Origin: a virus
DNA length: 64,000 bases
Direction: 5' to 3' (one strand)
Virus record (IMG/VR): IMGVR_UViG_3300006810_000046
Location: 1 to 64,000 of that record
Shown in pieces: positions 53,961-61,406 of this stretch. Made by a program: the position numbers and the translations under genes. Each line of letters starts with the position of its first letter. Position 1 is the first letter of the stretch. The notes under the pieces are model-generated. The model did not search any database. It was not told the origin of the DNA and saw only the letters and a list, made by a program, of their open reading frames with translations.

Positions 53961-53984
53961 CATTTAAGAAATAGATACTTAGTT

Positions 53985-54019
53985 AAAGCAAAGATTTTCT
54001 TTCGGAATCTTTGCTTTTT
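53985..54019 (+). terminator. Rho-independent terminator after the ThyX-like gene
   Basis: A 12-bp stem (AAAGCAAAGATT with AATCTTTGCTTT), a 9-nt loop and a T run, 24 bp after the stop. Confidence 0.88.
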
Positions 54020-54111
54020 GATTTTATTCTATTTGTTGTATTTATTTTGAATAAAAGAATTTTTATGTATGTCTGGCATATATATTGTTAAAGCTTTAAT
54101 GGATGCAAAAG

Positions 54112-54771
54112 ATGAAAAAAGAAACGCGGAAGATTGTTAAACTGATGTTAATTGAGAGAATAAAAAGAATATCAGCAACTAAAAATCCTAAAGACTCAAA
54201 GTATCCACTAACAATAACAGCAGATGTTTATCCTGTTTCAACAGATCAGCTTGCTGGATTTACTCCTGGATATAGAGATAGAAAGTTAAAAATGTTACAA
54301 GGTCATGCTAGTGATTTATCTCGTACTCTGACTTTTCAAGGAGACTATGCTAAGTCTGGAAACTCAGGTTTAAAAACGCTTAGGCTAAAAATAAGCGAAA
54401 AAGACTGGCCTGATATTTGGTATTTTCCAAATACTGAAATTGAAAGAAGACTATTTCTTCAAAACTTTAGAATTCAAAATCTAGACATAATATCTCCTTA
54501 TGATGAAGGAGGGGCAGAGTATGAGAAACTTTTCTCTGATCCTGATATAAACATATCCTTTGAGTTTGAAGAAAGTGAAGAAAGTGAAGAAAGTGAAGAA
54601 AGTGAAGAAAGTGAAGAAAGTGAAAAAAGCAAAAGAGCAGAAACTATTTCTAGTATCTTAAGCGGCTTTGACTTTATTATCGAGGATGCTAGAGAAAATA
54701 ATGAAATAGAATATTCAAACATGGTTCATGAAGCAATGTTGCTATTTATAAAAGAAGTTACAAAGAGGTAA
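54112..54771 (+). CDS. Leader-bearing protein with acidic E-E-S repeat
   Basis: I choose ATG 54112 because it gives MKKETRKIVKLMLIERIKRI, matching the other leaders, and GGA lies 8 bp upstream; ATG 54103 is an alternative with no ribosome binding site. The leader contains I-E-R rather than a clear x-E break. After a soluble region with PDIWYFPNTEIERR near residue 102, residues about 153-173 are seven E-E-S-type units, coded by a 9-bp tandem repeat. The total is 219 residues. No family is recognised. It starts a small operon with the 54774 gene. Confidence 0.7.
   Translation: MKKETRKIVKLMLIERIKRISATKNPKDSKYPLTITADVYPVSTDQLAGFTPGYRDRKLKMLQGHASDLSRTLTFQGDYAKSGNSGLKTLRLKISEKDWPDIWYFPNTEIERRLFLQNFRIQNLDIISPYDEGGAEYEKLFSDPDINISFEFEESEESEESEESEESEESEKSKRAETISSILSGFDFIIEDARENNEIEYSNMVHEAMLLFIKEVTKR
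54568..54630 (+). repeat. GAAGAAAGT nonamer repeat (E-E-S) inside a coding region
   Basis: Six perfect tandem copies of GAAGAAAGT and one degenerate copy (GAAAAAAGC) code for an acidic E-E-S run. The unit is a multiple of three, so copy-number change keeps the frame. Confidence 0.92.
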
Positions 54772-54773
54772 AT

Positions 54774-55079
54774 ATGAAAGTTAATAAAAGTATTCTTAAA
54801 AAAATGATAAAAGAGGGTCTTTATAATTCAAAGGAATATAAAAGGTTAAATGAAAAGTTTTATCCTAAAAACATTAGAAAGCTTAATAAAGGTGAAGATC
54901 CTACAAAGAAGACATCTCACGAAGCTGAAGGCTTTATCGAACCTACTATCTTTCCTGATGAGTTTGATTCTGACGTTTATCCATTTGCAGATCCGTCCCA
55001 TCCGGATCATGATACAATGAAAAGAGGTTTAAAGACGACCCGAGCGCAATGTCTGATTATAGGCAGCCTGCAAAACTAA
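54774..55079 (+). CDS. Leader-bearing protein, N-terminal frame of a probable -1 frameshift gene
   Basis: The 101-residue product begins MKVNKSILKKMIKEG, a leader-type helix with I-K-E, two bases after the previous stop. From about residue 88 it reads R-G-L-K-T-T-R-A-Q-C and soon stops, an unnatural end. The next ORF lies in the -1 frame and takes over smoothly at a TTTAAAG heptamer (55028-55034), giving R-G-L-K-D-D-P-S and a continuous protein of about 238 residues. This could be programmed frameshifting or a missing base. No family is recognised. Confidence 0.7.
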   Translation: MKVNKSILKKMIKEGLYNSKEYKRLNEKFYPKNIRKLNKGEDPTKKTSHEAEGFIEPTIFPDEFDSDVYPFADPSHPDHDTMKRGLKTTRAQCLIIGSLQN

Positions 55080-55483
55080 GAACAATGTTCTATAAAGATT
55101 CAAAATCCGGACTAAAGACACATAGGCCCAAGCTAAGTGCCTCTGACCTTGAAGGCATCGAAGGCCTAAGATATCCAGAGTCTGATTCTATGTCTGCTCA
55201 AAAAATAAACACGGAACTAGGCTCTCAATCTAGAGGAGAGTTTGCACCTTTTGATGAAGGCGGTGATTCTTTTTCAGATGAGATGACAACTGCTAGAGGG
55301 CCTAGTAAAAGAGAGAGAATGGCACAAGCTTCAAATAAACTTGATGAAGTTGCAATTAGCATACAGGAAAAAATAGCTATGCTCGAAGAAGAGGGCGGAA
55401 ACGAAGAAAGAGTCGAATATCTTAAAGATCTTTATGATAACATTTTGATGGTTCTTGAAGGAATTGATTCAATTAATATTTAA
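55049..55483 (+). CDS. Second frame of the 54774 gene
   Basis: From ATG 55049 the product is 144 residues with no ribosome binding site, but the frame is open back to the TTTAAAG heptamer at 55028. It holds polar segments (RQPAKLRTMFYKDSKSGLK), E-F-A-P-F-D-E-G-G, which resembles P-Y-D-E-G-G in the 54112 protein, and a C-terminal helical hairpin (KLDEVAISIQEKIAMLEEE). The shared F/Y-D-E-G-G element and K-S-G-x-K-T phrases hint that the 54112 and 54774 proteins are distant paralogues. Confidence 0.65.
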   Translation: MSDYRQPAKLRTMFYKDSKSGLKTHRPKLSASDLEGIEGLRYPESDSMSAQKINTELGSQSRGEFAPFDEGGDSFSDEMTTARGPSKRERMAQASNKLDEVAISIQEKIAMLEEEGGNEERVEYLKDLYDNILMVLEGIDSINI

Positions 55484-55487
55484 AATT

Positions 55488-55517
55488 TGTGTAAATTAAT
55501 TTCTTCTTTATTATAAT
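55488..55517 (+). promoter_or_regulatory. Strong GTGTAAAY-class promoter before the deoxyribosyltransferase-like gene
   Basis: TGTGTAAAT, 15 bases, then TATAAT, 29 bp before the gene start. Both boxes match the consensus exactly. Confidence 0.75.
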
Positions 55518-55545
55518 AAAATAAAATAAAAACAAAGGAGAAATT

Positions 55546-56004
55546 ATGAATGGTTCTAGTTTAGGAAAAGTATATTTGGCAAGCGGATGGTTTTCACCTG
55601 AATGGCTTGAAGAAGTTGAAAATATTAAGTCTGTCTTCGATGAGTTTGGTATTAGCTATTTTTCACCAAAAGATGAAAATCTTTGTGACAATGATGCAAA
55701 CGAATCGATGCAAGATCAGATCTTTAGTGGAAATATTAAACATCTTCACGAATGTGATTGGATGCTTTGCAATACAAGAAATAAAGATATGGGAAGTATT
55801 TTTGAAGCTGGCTACATGAATTGTCTTAATAAACCAATTGTTTATTTTTGCGACGGCCTGCCACCAGGCGCTCAGTTTAATCTAATGCTAGCAGCTAGCG
55901 GACTAACAGTTTGTACTTCTTTAAAGCAACTTCGAAATTATCTTAAAGATTGCATAGGATCTGGAGAGCTTGTTGAGGCACGATATCAAGGAGAAATTGA
56001 ATAA
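55546..56004 (+). CDS. Nucleoside 2-deoxyribosyltransferase-like protein
   Basis: In this 152-residue protein, the start KVYLASGWF and the later D-M-G-S-I-F-E-A-G-Y-M-x-x-L-N-K-P-I-V near residues 85-103 fit the deoxyribosyltransferase fold (D-x-G-T-x-F-E-x-G with catalytic Glu), followed by N-L-M-L-A-A-S-G near 123. Enzymes of this family move or hydrolyse deoxyribose between bases, and in phages may recycle nucleosides or remove unwanted ones. It is transcribed from a strong GTGTAAAY promoter and ends in a hairpin terminator before DnaE. Confidence 0.8.
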   Translation: MNGSSLGKVYLASGWFSPEWLEEVENIKSVFDEFGISYFSPKDENLCDNDANESMQDQIFSGNIKHLHECDWMLCNTRNKDMGSIFEAGYMNCLNKPIVYFCDGLPPGAQFNLMLAASGLTVCTSLKQLRNYLKDCIGSGELVEARYQGEIE

Positions 56005-56025
56005 AGATGAACAATCTTTAGTCGT

Positions 56026-56053
56026 GAAAGGTTCCTAAGGGGAACCTTTCTTT
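56026..56053 (+). terminator. Hairpin terminator after the deoxyribosyltransferase-like gene
   Basis: A perfect 10-bp stem (GAAAGGTTCC with GGAACCTTTC) around a 5-nt loop, with a short T-rich end (TTT), 21 bp after the stop. The T tract is weak and merges into the DnaE promoter. Confidence 0.7.
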
Positions 56054-56082
56054 GTGTAAACGATTTAAAAATTTAATATAAT
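56053..56082 (+). promoter_or_regulatory. Strong GTGTAAAY-class promoter before dnaE
   Basis: TGTGTAAAC, 15 bases, then TATAAT, 22 bp before the polymerase start. It follows the previous terminator without a gap, as at uvsX. Confidence 0.75.
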
Positions 56083-56103
56083 AAAATAAAAAAAGGAGAA
56101 ACA

Positions 56104-58317
56104 ATGGTAAATAACAACCTAATCATCCCACCACCATCGAGGTTTGTTGGACTTCATGCACATTCAGGTGCAGGATCTCCCTACGATGGAATCGGATATC
56201 CTGACAAACATATTGATTTTGTACTATCAAATGGAATGGATGCATGGTGCTTGACAGACCATGGAAATGGAAATGGTCTTGCTCATGCGCATACGCATGC
56301 CAAGAAGTTAAAAAAGCAAGGCATTAATTATCGTCAGCTTTACGGAGTTGAGTTTTATTTTGTGCCCTCACTTGATGGATGGCGATCAGAATACGATGCG
56401 CATAGAACTTCGGTTCAAAATGCAAAAACAGAAAAAGAAGCTAAATCAACAGCAGACATCGAGTCAGAAGATGAAATTTCAGGTGGTCTTGTTATTGAAG
56501 ATGAAGAAGAAACAAAATCAGAATTTGATATGAATAACTGGAAACGAAGATATCATCTTGTAGTCTTTGCAAAAAATCAAAAAGGATTACAAAATCTTTT
56601 TACACTCGTTAAACGTTCATATTCAGAGGGGTTCTATAGATTTCCTCGAATTGACTATAAAATGTTAAAAGAACATGGTGAAGGTCTTATTGTTTCAACT
56701 GCATGTATTGGTGGGTTTCCTGCTGGAATCATTGCAAGAGGTGAAGCGTTTAAAAAATCTCATGATGAAATCATATCTGAACTTGAAAATATGTCAGATC
56801 GATTTATTGATGCTGTTGGTGTAGGAAACTTTAATCTTGAAGTTCAATTTAACTCACTTAAAATGCAACATACAACAAATAAATATCTTATTGATCTTCA
56901 TCGAAGAACCAATATCCCGCTTGTTGCAACAGCAGACTCTCACTATTATTCTCCTGATATGTGGGAAGCACGTGAACTTTATAAAAAGCTAGGTCGAATG
57001 GGTGCTAGAGGCGGAGAACAACAAAAACTGCCGGCATTTGAAGATTTAAAGTGTGAGTTATATCCAAAAAATGCACAACAAATGTGGGAAGAATATCTTA
57101 AACATCACGACTCATACGATTTTTATCAAGGGTCTGAGCAAATAATATCTGACGCCATTGAAAGGACTCATGATATTGCCTGGCAAGAGTGCAGCGAGGT
57201 TTGGTTTGATGAAGATGCAAAGCTTCCAAACTTTTCAACTCCTGAAAAATCTGCTATGGCACAGCTATCTGATCGTGTAAAGCAAGCACTTATTGATGAA
57301 GGTCTTGACAAGAAACCTGAATATGTCGAGCGTGCTATTATGGAGCTAGATGATATTAAGCATCTTGGATTTGAAAACTACTTCTTGACAATGACAAAAG
57401 TCTTTGATATCGCAGCTGAGTCAACTATTTTAGGTCCGGGTCGAGGATCTGGTGCAGGTTCACTTGTTAATTACCTTCTTGGTATTACATCAACAGATCC
57501 TATTAAATACGGTTTGCTATGGGAACGTTTTTTACATCGCCAAAAAGCAGGCTGGCCTGATATTGATACTGATGCTGGCGATCGAGATGTTTTGATTGAT
57601 GCAGCAAAATCACTTGTAGGTGAAGAATCTGTTGTTCCTGTTAGCAACTTTAATACGTTAAAGCTGAAATCACTTGTAAAAGACGTTGCCAAGTTTTATG
57701 GAATCGACTTTGGTGAAGTTAATGCAATGACAGCAAATCTGCAAGATGAAGTAATGCATAAAGCAATGGGAGATCATGAAGAAAAGTCAACGTATGTTTT
57801 AACACACGAAGACTCGATGAAATATTCAGAAAAGTATCGAGAATTCATGGAGATGTACCCCAAGGTTTGTGAGCAGGTCCAGTCTTTATTTATGGAAAAT
57901 AGATCTATTGGCCGACATGCGGGTGGTGTTTTAATTTGTCCTGACTTAGAAAAGCACATGCCTGTTATCAAGGTTCGAGGTGAACTTCAAACACCTTGGT
58001 CAGAAGGAATGAACTTTCGGCACCTTGAGCCAAACGGATTTCTTAAATTTGACTTCTTAGGACTAGCAACCTTAAAAATGGTAGAAGACTGCATTAGACT
58101 TATTCTCAGAAAGCAGAACCCAGGAAAGAAGATTACATTCTTTAACATTAAGAAATTCTTTGATGAAAATCTAAACTGTCGCTATAATGACTTAAACGAT
58201 CCTGATGTTTGGAAATATGTTTATGAAGAAGGTAACTTCGTGCAAGTGTTTCAGTTTACTCAACAGGGCGCACGTAATTTCTGTAAAGAGGCTAAACCTA
58301 CATCAATCGAGAGCTAG
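56104..58317 (+). CDS. dnaE: DNA polymerase III alpha subunit (DnaE, family C), N-terminal part up to a frameshift
   Basis: The first 737 residues carry a PHP domain (GLHAHSGAGSPYDGIGYPDKH near residue 16 and D-H-G-N-G-N-G near residue 56) and the polymerase core with W-P-D-I-D-T-D (near residue 487) holding two catalytic Asp. A G-P-G-R-G-S-G-A-G-S-L-V-N-Y motif stands near residue 445. The frame then hits TAG at 58315, exactly where DnaE should read E-L-A-A-I-T-A-I-Y-R-P-G-P-L. That continuation is present in the -1 frame. The gene therefore spans 56104-59663 (about 1186 residues) with one base missing at 58309-58312. It would be the main replicase. Confidence 0.9.
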   Translation: MVNNNLIIPPPSRFVGLHAHSGAGSPYDGIGYPDKHIDFVLSNGMDAWCLTDHGNGNGLAHAHTHAKKLKKQGINYRQLYGVEFYFVPSLDGWRSEYDAHRTSVQNAKTEKEAKSTADIESEDEISGGLVIEDEEETKSEFDMNNWKRRYHLVVFAKNQKGLQNLFTLVKRSYSEGFYRFPRIDYKMLKEHGEGLIVSTACIGGFPAGIIARGEAFKKSHDEIISELENMSDRFIDAVGVGNFNLEVQFNSLKMQHTTNKYLIDLHRRTNIPLVATADSHYYSPDMWEARELYKKLGRMGARGGEQQKLPAFEDLKCELYPKNAQQMWEEYLKHHDSYDFYQGSEQIISDAIERTHDIAWQECSEVWFDEDAKLPNFSTPEKSAMAQLSDRVKQALIDEGLDKKPEYVERAIMELDDIKHLGFENYFLTMTKVFDIAAESTILGPGRGSGAGSLVNYLLGITSTDPIKYGLLWERFLHRQKAGWPDIDTDAGDRDVLIDAAKSLVGEESVVPVSNFNTLKLKSLVKDVAKFYGIDFGEVNAMTANLQDEVMHKAMGDHEEKSTYVLTHEDSMKYSEKYREFMEMYPKVCEQVQSLFMENRSIGRHAGGVLICPDLEKHMPVIKVRGELQTPWSEGMNFRHLEPNGFLKFDFLGLATLKMVEDCIRLILRKQNPGKKITFFNIKKFFDENLNCRYNDLNDPDVWKYVYEEGNFVQVFQFTQQGARNFCKEAKPTSIES

Positions 58318-59663
58318 CAGCAATTACTGCAATTTATCGTCCCGGTCCGCTGGCAGCCAATGTACATAGAAAATATGTTAAGGCCAAAAACAATCCTCAA
58401 GACATTGTATACGATCATGATATTATTAGAGATATCCTTGAGGAGTCTTTTGGTTTCACAGTGTTTCAAGAGCAATTCATGTTATTGGCACAAAAACTAT
58501 CAGGCTTTGATAAAGGTGCTTCTGACAAAATGCGCAAGACACTTGTTAAAAAATCTCTTGATGCAAACGATGCAAAGGCAAAAGAACGTGTTGAACTTAG
58601 AAAGAAATTTGTAGGAGGCGCAATCAAGCTCTCGGGTCTAGCAGAAGATAAAGCAGTTAAACTTTATGAAACAATTGAGGCATTCTCTGCTTATGGTTTT
58701 AACAAATCTCACGCTGTTAGCTATGCAATTGACTCCTATTATTCAGCTTGGCTTCACACACATTATGAAAAAGAATGGCTAGCAACTTGTTTGCAAACAC
58801 TGAATGGATCCAATAAGTTTTCAAAGATTATATCTGAAATCAAGTCAATGGGATACAAGGTTCTTCCAGTAGATATTAATGAATCTTCTGATACTTGGGT
58901 ATATTCTGAAAAGAGAAAAGGTTTTGTTCCTCCTTTGACAGCTATTAAGGGTATTGGTTCTGCTGCAGTTGATGAAATCATTGAAAAGAGACCTTTTAAC
59001 TCTGTGTATGATTTGCTTTATGCAGGCGATAAATGGAAACCAAAGAAAATTAACAAAACCTGTCTAGACGCAATCTGCAAGGTCGAAGGATTAAACTCCT
59101 TGGTAGAATTTGAAAACGGTACCTTTAAGAATCACCGCCAGCTTCATGAAATTATCATTTCAAACTATGCTACATTAAGAAAGAATATTTACGGCATGAC
59201 AAAAACACAGCTTAAAAAACTTGAAGCTGATGGCATTGAACCCGAGAGATTTCTAGATTCGCAATTGGAAACTGTTTCAGGGCTCGAAGACTGGACACGT
59301 GTTGAAAAAATTCATAACTTTGTAAATCTTATGGAGAGCGTTGATAAATCAATTGTATTTCCCGAGGAGATTATGGAAAGAATTAATAATGCTCGCATTG
59401 ACTCTTTTGTCGAGGTGGAAAAAACCGGAAAAGGCATTGGTTGGTTTTGTATTCAAGAACTAATCAAAAAGACAACAAAGAACGGAAAGGTCTTTTATCG
59501 AGCCAAAGTTTGTGATTACGATATGAATACAGCCTGGGTAAGGATCTGGACAGAGTTTAAAGAAGAACCCTCTACTTATACAATGTGGCTAGCTGAACTA
59601 GGATACAGTGATTCGTGGGGCTATTCGACCTCTTCATACAAGATGCGTCAAATCAATGTGTAA
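58311..59663 (+). CDS. dnaE: DnaE, C-terminal part in the second frame
   Basis: From 58311 the -1 frame reads E-L-A-A-I-T-A-I-Y-R-P-G-P-L, the conserved DnaE continuation, then G-F-T-V-F-Q-E-Q-F, a K-M-R-K-T-L-V-K-K helix and the A-Y-G-F-N-K-S-H-A-V-S-Y motif near 58692, followed by the helix-hairpin-helix (AIKGIGSAAVDEI) and an OB-fold. It is 450 residues and ends normally. No ribosome binding site is present at the first in-frame ATG (58461), so it depends on the upstream frame. The last residues end just before the next GTGTAAAY promoter. Confidence 0.9.
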   Translation, partial: ELAAITAIYRPGPLAANVHRKYVKAKNNPQDIVYDHDIIRDILEESFGFTVFQEQFMLLAQKLSGFDKGASDKMRKTLVKKSLDANDAKAKERVELRKKFVGGAIKLSGLAEDKAVKLYETIEAFSAYGFNKSHAVSYAIDSYYSAWLHTHYEKEWLATCLQTLNGSNKFSKIISEIKSMGYKVLPVDINESSDTWVYSEKRKGFVPPLTAIKGIGSAAVDEIIEKRPFNSVYDLLYAGDKWKPKKINKTCLDAICKVEGLNSLVEFENGTFKNHRQLHEIIISNYATLRKNIYGMTKTQLKKLEADGIEPERFLDSQLETVSGLEDWTRVEKIHNFVNLMESVDKSIVFPEEIMERINNARIDSFVEVEKTGKGIGWFCIQELIKKTTKNGKVFYRAKVCDYDMNTAWVRIWTEFKEEPSTYTMWLAELGYSDSWGYSTSSYKMRQINV

Positions 59664-59686
59664 ATGATCTAATATATTAATATAAT
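59657..59686 (+). promoter_or_regulatory. Strong GTGTAAAY-class promoter running into a hairpin
   Basis: TGTGTAAAT, 15 bases, then TATAAT. Its upstream box overlaps the last codons of dnaE. Transcription should start at about 59693, the first base of a stem-loop with terminator character, before the kinase gene at 59762. Confidence 0.7.
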
Positions 59687-59691
59687 AAAAT

Positions 59692-59736
59692 CATAGAAGC
59701 TCAACATGATACTTTTATGTGCTTCTATGGTTTTTC
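59692..59736 (+). terminator. Stem-loop with T run between dnaE and the kinase gene
   Basis: CATAGAAGC pairs with GCTTCTATG around a 20-nt loop that itself can pair ACAT with ATGT; GTTTTTC follows. It ends dnaE transcripts and may also act as a leader attenuator or 5' protecting hairpin for transcripts starting at the promoter just before it. Confidence 0.7.
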
Positions 59737-59761
59737 TTATATGGAAAACAAAGGAGAATTA

Positions 59762-60664
59762 ATGCTATTAAAAAATGTATTTATAGAAGGTCCTGACTGC
59801 TCTGGAAAAACAACAGTTATAAACTCTATCCATAAAAACACAAACTACAGATATCATATGTTTGATAGATCAAGAATGTCACAATATTTGTTCTCAGTCA
59901 TGTATGAAAGAACTGACTTAAAATGGTCAAAGGACCTTTATCACCAAGAGCTTTGTGATCTTTCTAATCTTTATGTGGTTTTGCTGCCTGATCTTGACGT
60001 GGTGTTAGATAGATTTCAAAAAAGAGGCGATGAAATTCATGATAAGTCAGGTATTGAAAGTGTTTATTTTAATTTTAAAAAGTTTGCAATTGAAGAATCA
60101 AGATTTCCAAATGTCATAGTGATAAGAGATTCAGAAAATCAGTGGAAAGACGTTTTAAATGCAATTGAAAAGTATGAATCAAAAAAAGAATACGAAGTTG
60201 CTAAAGAGTTTGTATATGCAAAATCTTCAAAAGAGTCAGTTGGACTAAAAATATCAGAAATCGGAAGTTTAAATGACTTAAAAAAAGATTATAATTGCAT
60301 GAAGTTTAAAAAAGAAAAGGAATATTATGAAACCATTGAAAAACAATTTATTCAAAAGTTTATTAATGAAACAACAGGAGATAATGAATACTCTAGAAAA
60401 GAACTTTATGACTCTAGAAGATTTATCTTTGTTAGTGATACTTGTATATCATCTATTCATGCAATATGTCGTGATGGTAAAATAACATTCCAGGCCTACA
60501 TGCGATCTTCTAATGTAGATCAGGTTAGGCATGATTACAACTTTATAAGAAATCTAGTTATTGTATTTAAAAACTTATTACTAGGGTCTTCTAGCATTCC
60601 GTTTGACTTAGAAGCATATCAACTTGATTTGCTTTTTGGGTCAGCACATGTTGTTCAAACCTAA
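59762..60664 (+). CDS. Fusion of a P-loop deoxynucleotide kinase and a ThyA-like domain
   Basis: I start at ATG 59762 (AAGGAG upstream); the frame is open to 59717. The 300-residue protein has a P-loop, GPDCSGKT at residues 10-17, and a thymidylate-kinase-like body to about residue 145. From about residue 215 it matches the ThyA core without gaps around the active site: Cys228, then C-x9-DGK-x3-Q-x-Y-x-RS-x2-V, as in E. coli ThyA around Cys146, with Asn at the position of the Asp after RS, and it ends after S-A-H-V-V (ThyA D-T-H-L-Y region). Kinase plus synthase or hydroxymethylase activity in one chain is plausible; it is unproven. Confidence 0.75.
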   Translation: MLLKNVFIEGPDCSGKTTVINSIHKNTNYRYHMFDRSRMSQYLFSVMYERTDLKWSKDLYHQELCDLSNLYVVLLPDLDVVLDRFQKRGDEIHDKSGIESVYFNFKKFAIEESRFPNVIVIRDSENQWKDVLNAIEKYESKKEYEVAKEFVYAKSSKESVGLKISEIGSLNDLKKDYNCMKFKKEKEYYETIEKQFIQKFINETTGDNEYSRKELYDSRRFIFVSDTCISSIHAICRDGKITFQAYMRSSNVDQVRHDYNFIRNLVIVFKNLLLGSSSIPFDLEAYQLDLLFGSAHVVQT

Positions 60665-60673
60665 GGAGGAAAA

Positions 60674-61261
60674 ATGAAAAAAGAACTACAGAACAAGCTA
60701 TATGAAAAGTTTCCTAAGATATTTAGGCAAAAAGACCTTTCAATGAAAGAGACAGCAATGTGTTGGGGAATCAGTTGCGGAGATGGGTGGTACAATATTA
60801 TCGAAGTACTTTGTCATAATATCCAACATCTTGTTGATAATCCACATAAAAACATTAAAATGTATAGTGAGTGGATAGAAAAAGAGAAGGAAAAAGATGA
60901 GCCTTCAAATGATACAATTGAAAGATATGTAGAATATATTGAAAAAGAAAAAAAGAAAATCATTCCGCAACTAGAGGCGGTTCAAGTAAAGGAAAAATAT
61001 GGAACACTTAGGTTTTATTTGTATGGATATCCCGAACAAGAATTAATTAGAAACACAGTGGACGCATATATCAGCTTTGCTGAAGATATGTCAGGTGTGA
61101 CATGTGAAGAATGCGGTTCTCCTGGAAACACGAGTGGCACTCATTGGATCAAAACAATATGTCAGTCTTGTGAAGAGGAAAATGCTGCTGAAAGATCTCG
61201 AATGATTTGGGAGTCTAAACAATTAAAAATTGACTTCTCAGGAGGCAAAGATGAATCTTGA
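60674..61261 (+). CDS. Unknown protein with C-terminal zinc-ribbon-like Cys pairs
   Basis: This 195-residue protein has a conserved-looking opening A-M-C-W-G-I-S-C-G-D-G-W-Y, a long Lys/Glu-rich coiled coil (about residues 60-100), then V-K-E-K-Y-G-T-L-R-F-Y-L-Y, a motif I associate with a common phage hypothetical family. The end carries C-E-E-C-G near residue 150 and C-Q-S-C near residue 172, a probable zinc ribbon. AAGGAGG precedes the ATG. It overlaps the next small gene by 11 bp. Function is unknown. Confidence 0.75.
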   Translation: MKKELQNKLYEKFPKIFRQKDLSMKETAMCWGISCGDGWYNIIEVLCHNIQHLVDNPHKNIKMYSEWIEKEKEKDEPSNDTIERYVEYIEKEKKKIIPQLEAVQVKEKYGTLRFYLYGYPEQELIRNTVDAYISFAEDMSGVTCEECGSPGNTSGTHWIKTICQSCEEENAAERSRMIWESKQLKIDFSGGKDES

Positions 61262-61406
61262 GTGGTTTTATATTAATATTTGGAAAAAAGCTAGAAAAGA
61301 AGCAGAAGAAAGAGCTAAGGAGCGAAAGAAAAATGAAACCCGGGAGCAAAGTATTTCACCAGAAACTGGGGACAGGAGTGATACTAACAATGGAAAAGAG
61401 AAATAG
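61251..61406 (+). CDS. Small basic protein overlapping its neighbour (51 aa)
   Basis: ATG 61251 is preceded by an AGGAGG ribosome binding site. The 51-residue product starts MNLEWFYINIWKKARKEAEE and becomes very charged, ending in N-G-K-E-K. A second gene in another frame starts inside it at 61333. The strong ribosome binding site is the main evidence; no family is recognised. Confidence 0.6.
   Translation: MNLEWFYINIWKKARKEAEERAKERKKNETREQSISPETGDRSDTNNGKEK

Noticed and set aside
53974-53981. Late-type octamer ATACTTAG after the ThyX-like gene
   Set aside because: It lies upstream of a terminator rather than before a gene start.
58461-59663. Independent second polymerase subunit starting at ATG 58461
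   Set aside because: There is no ribosome binding site, and conserved DnaE sequence is readable without a break back to 58311, so this is the end of one dnaE gene.
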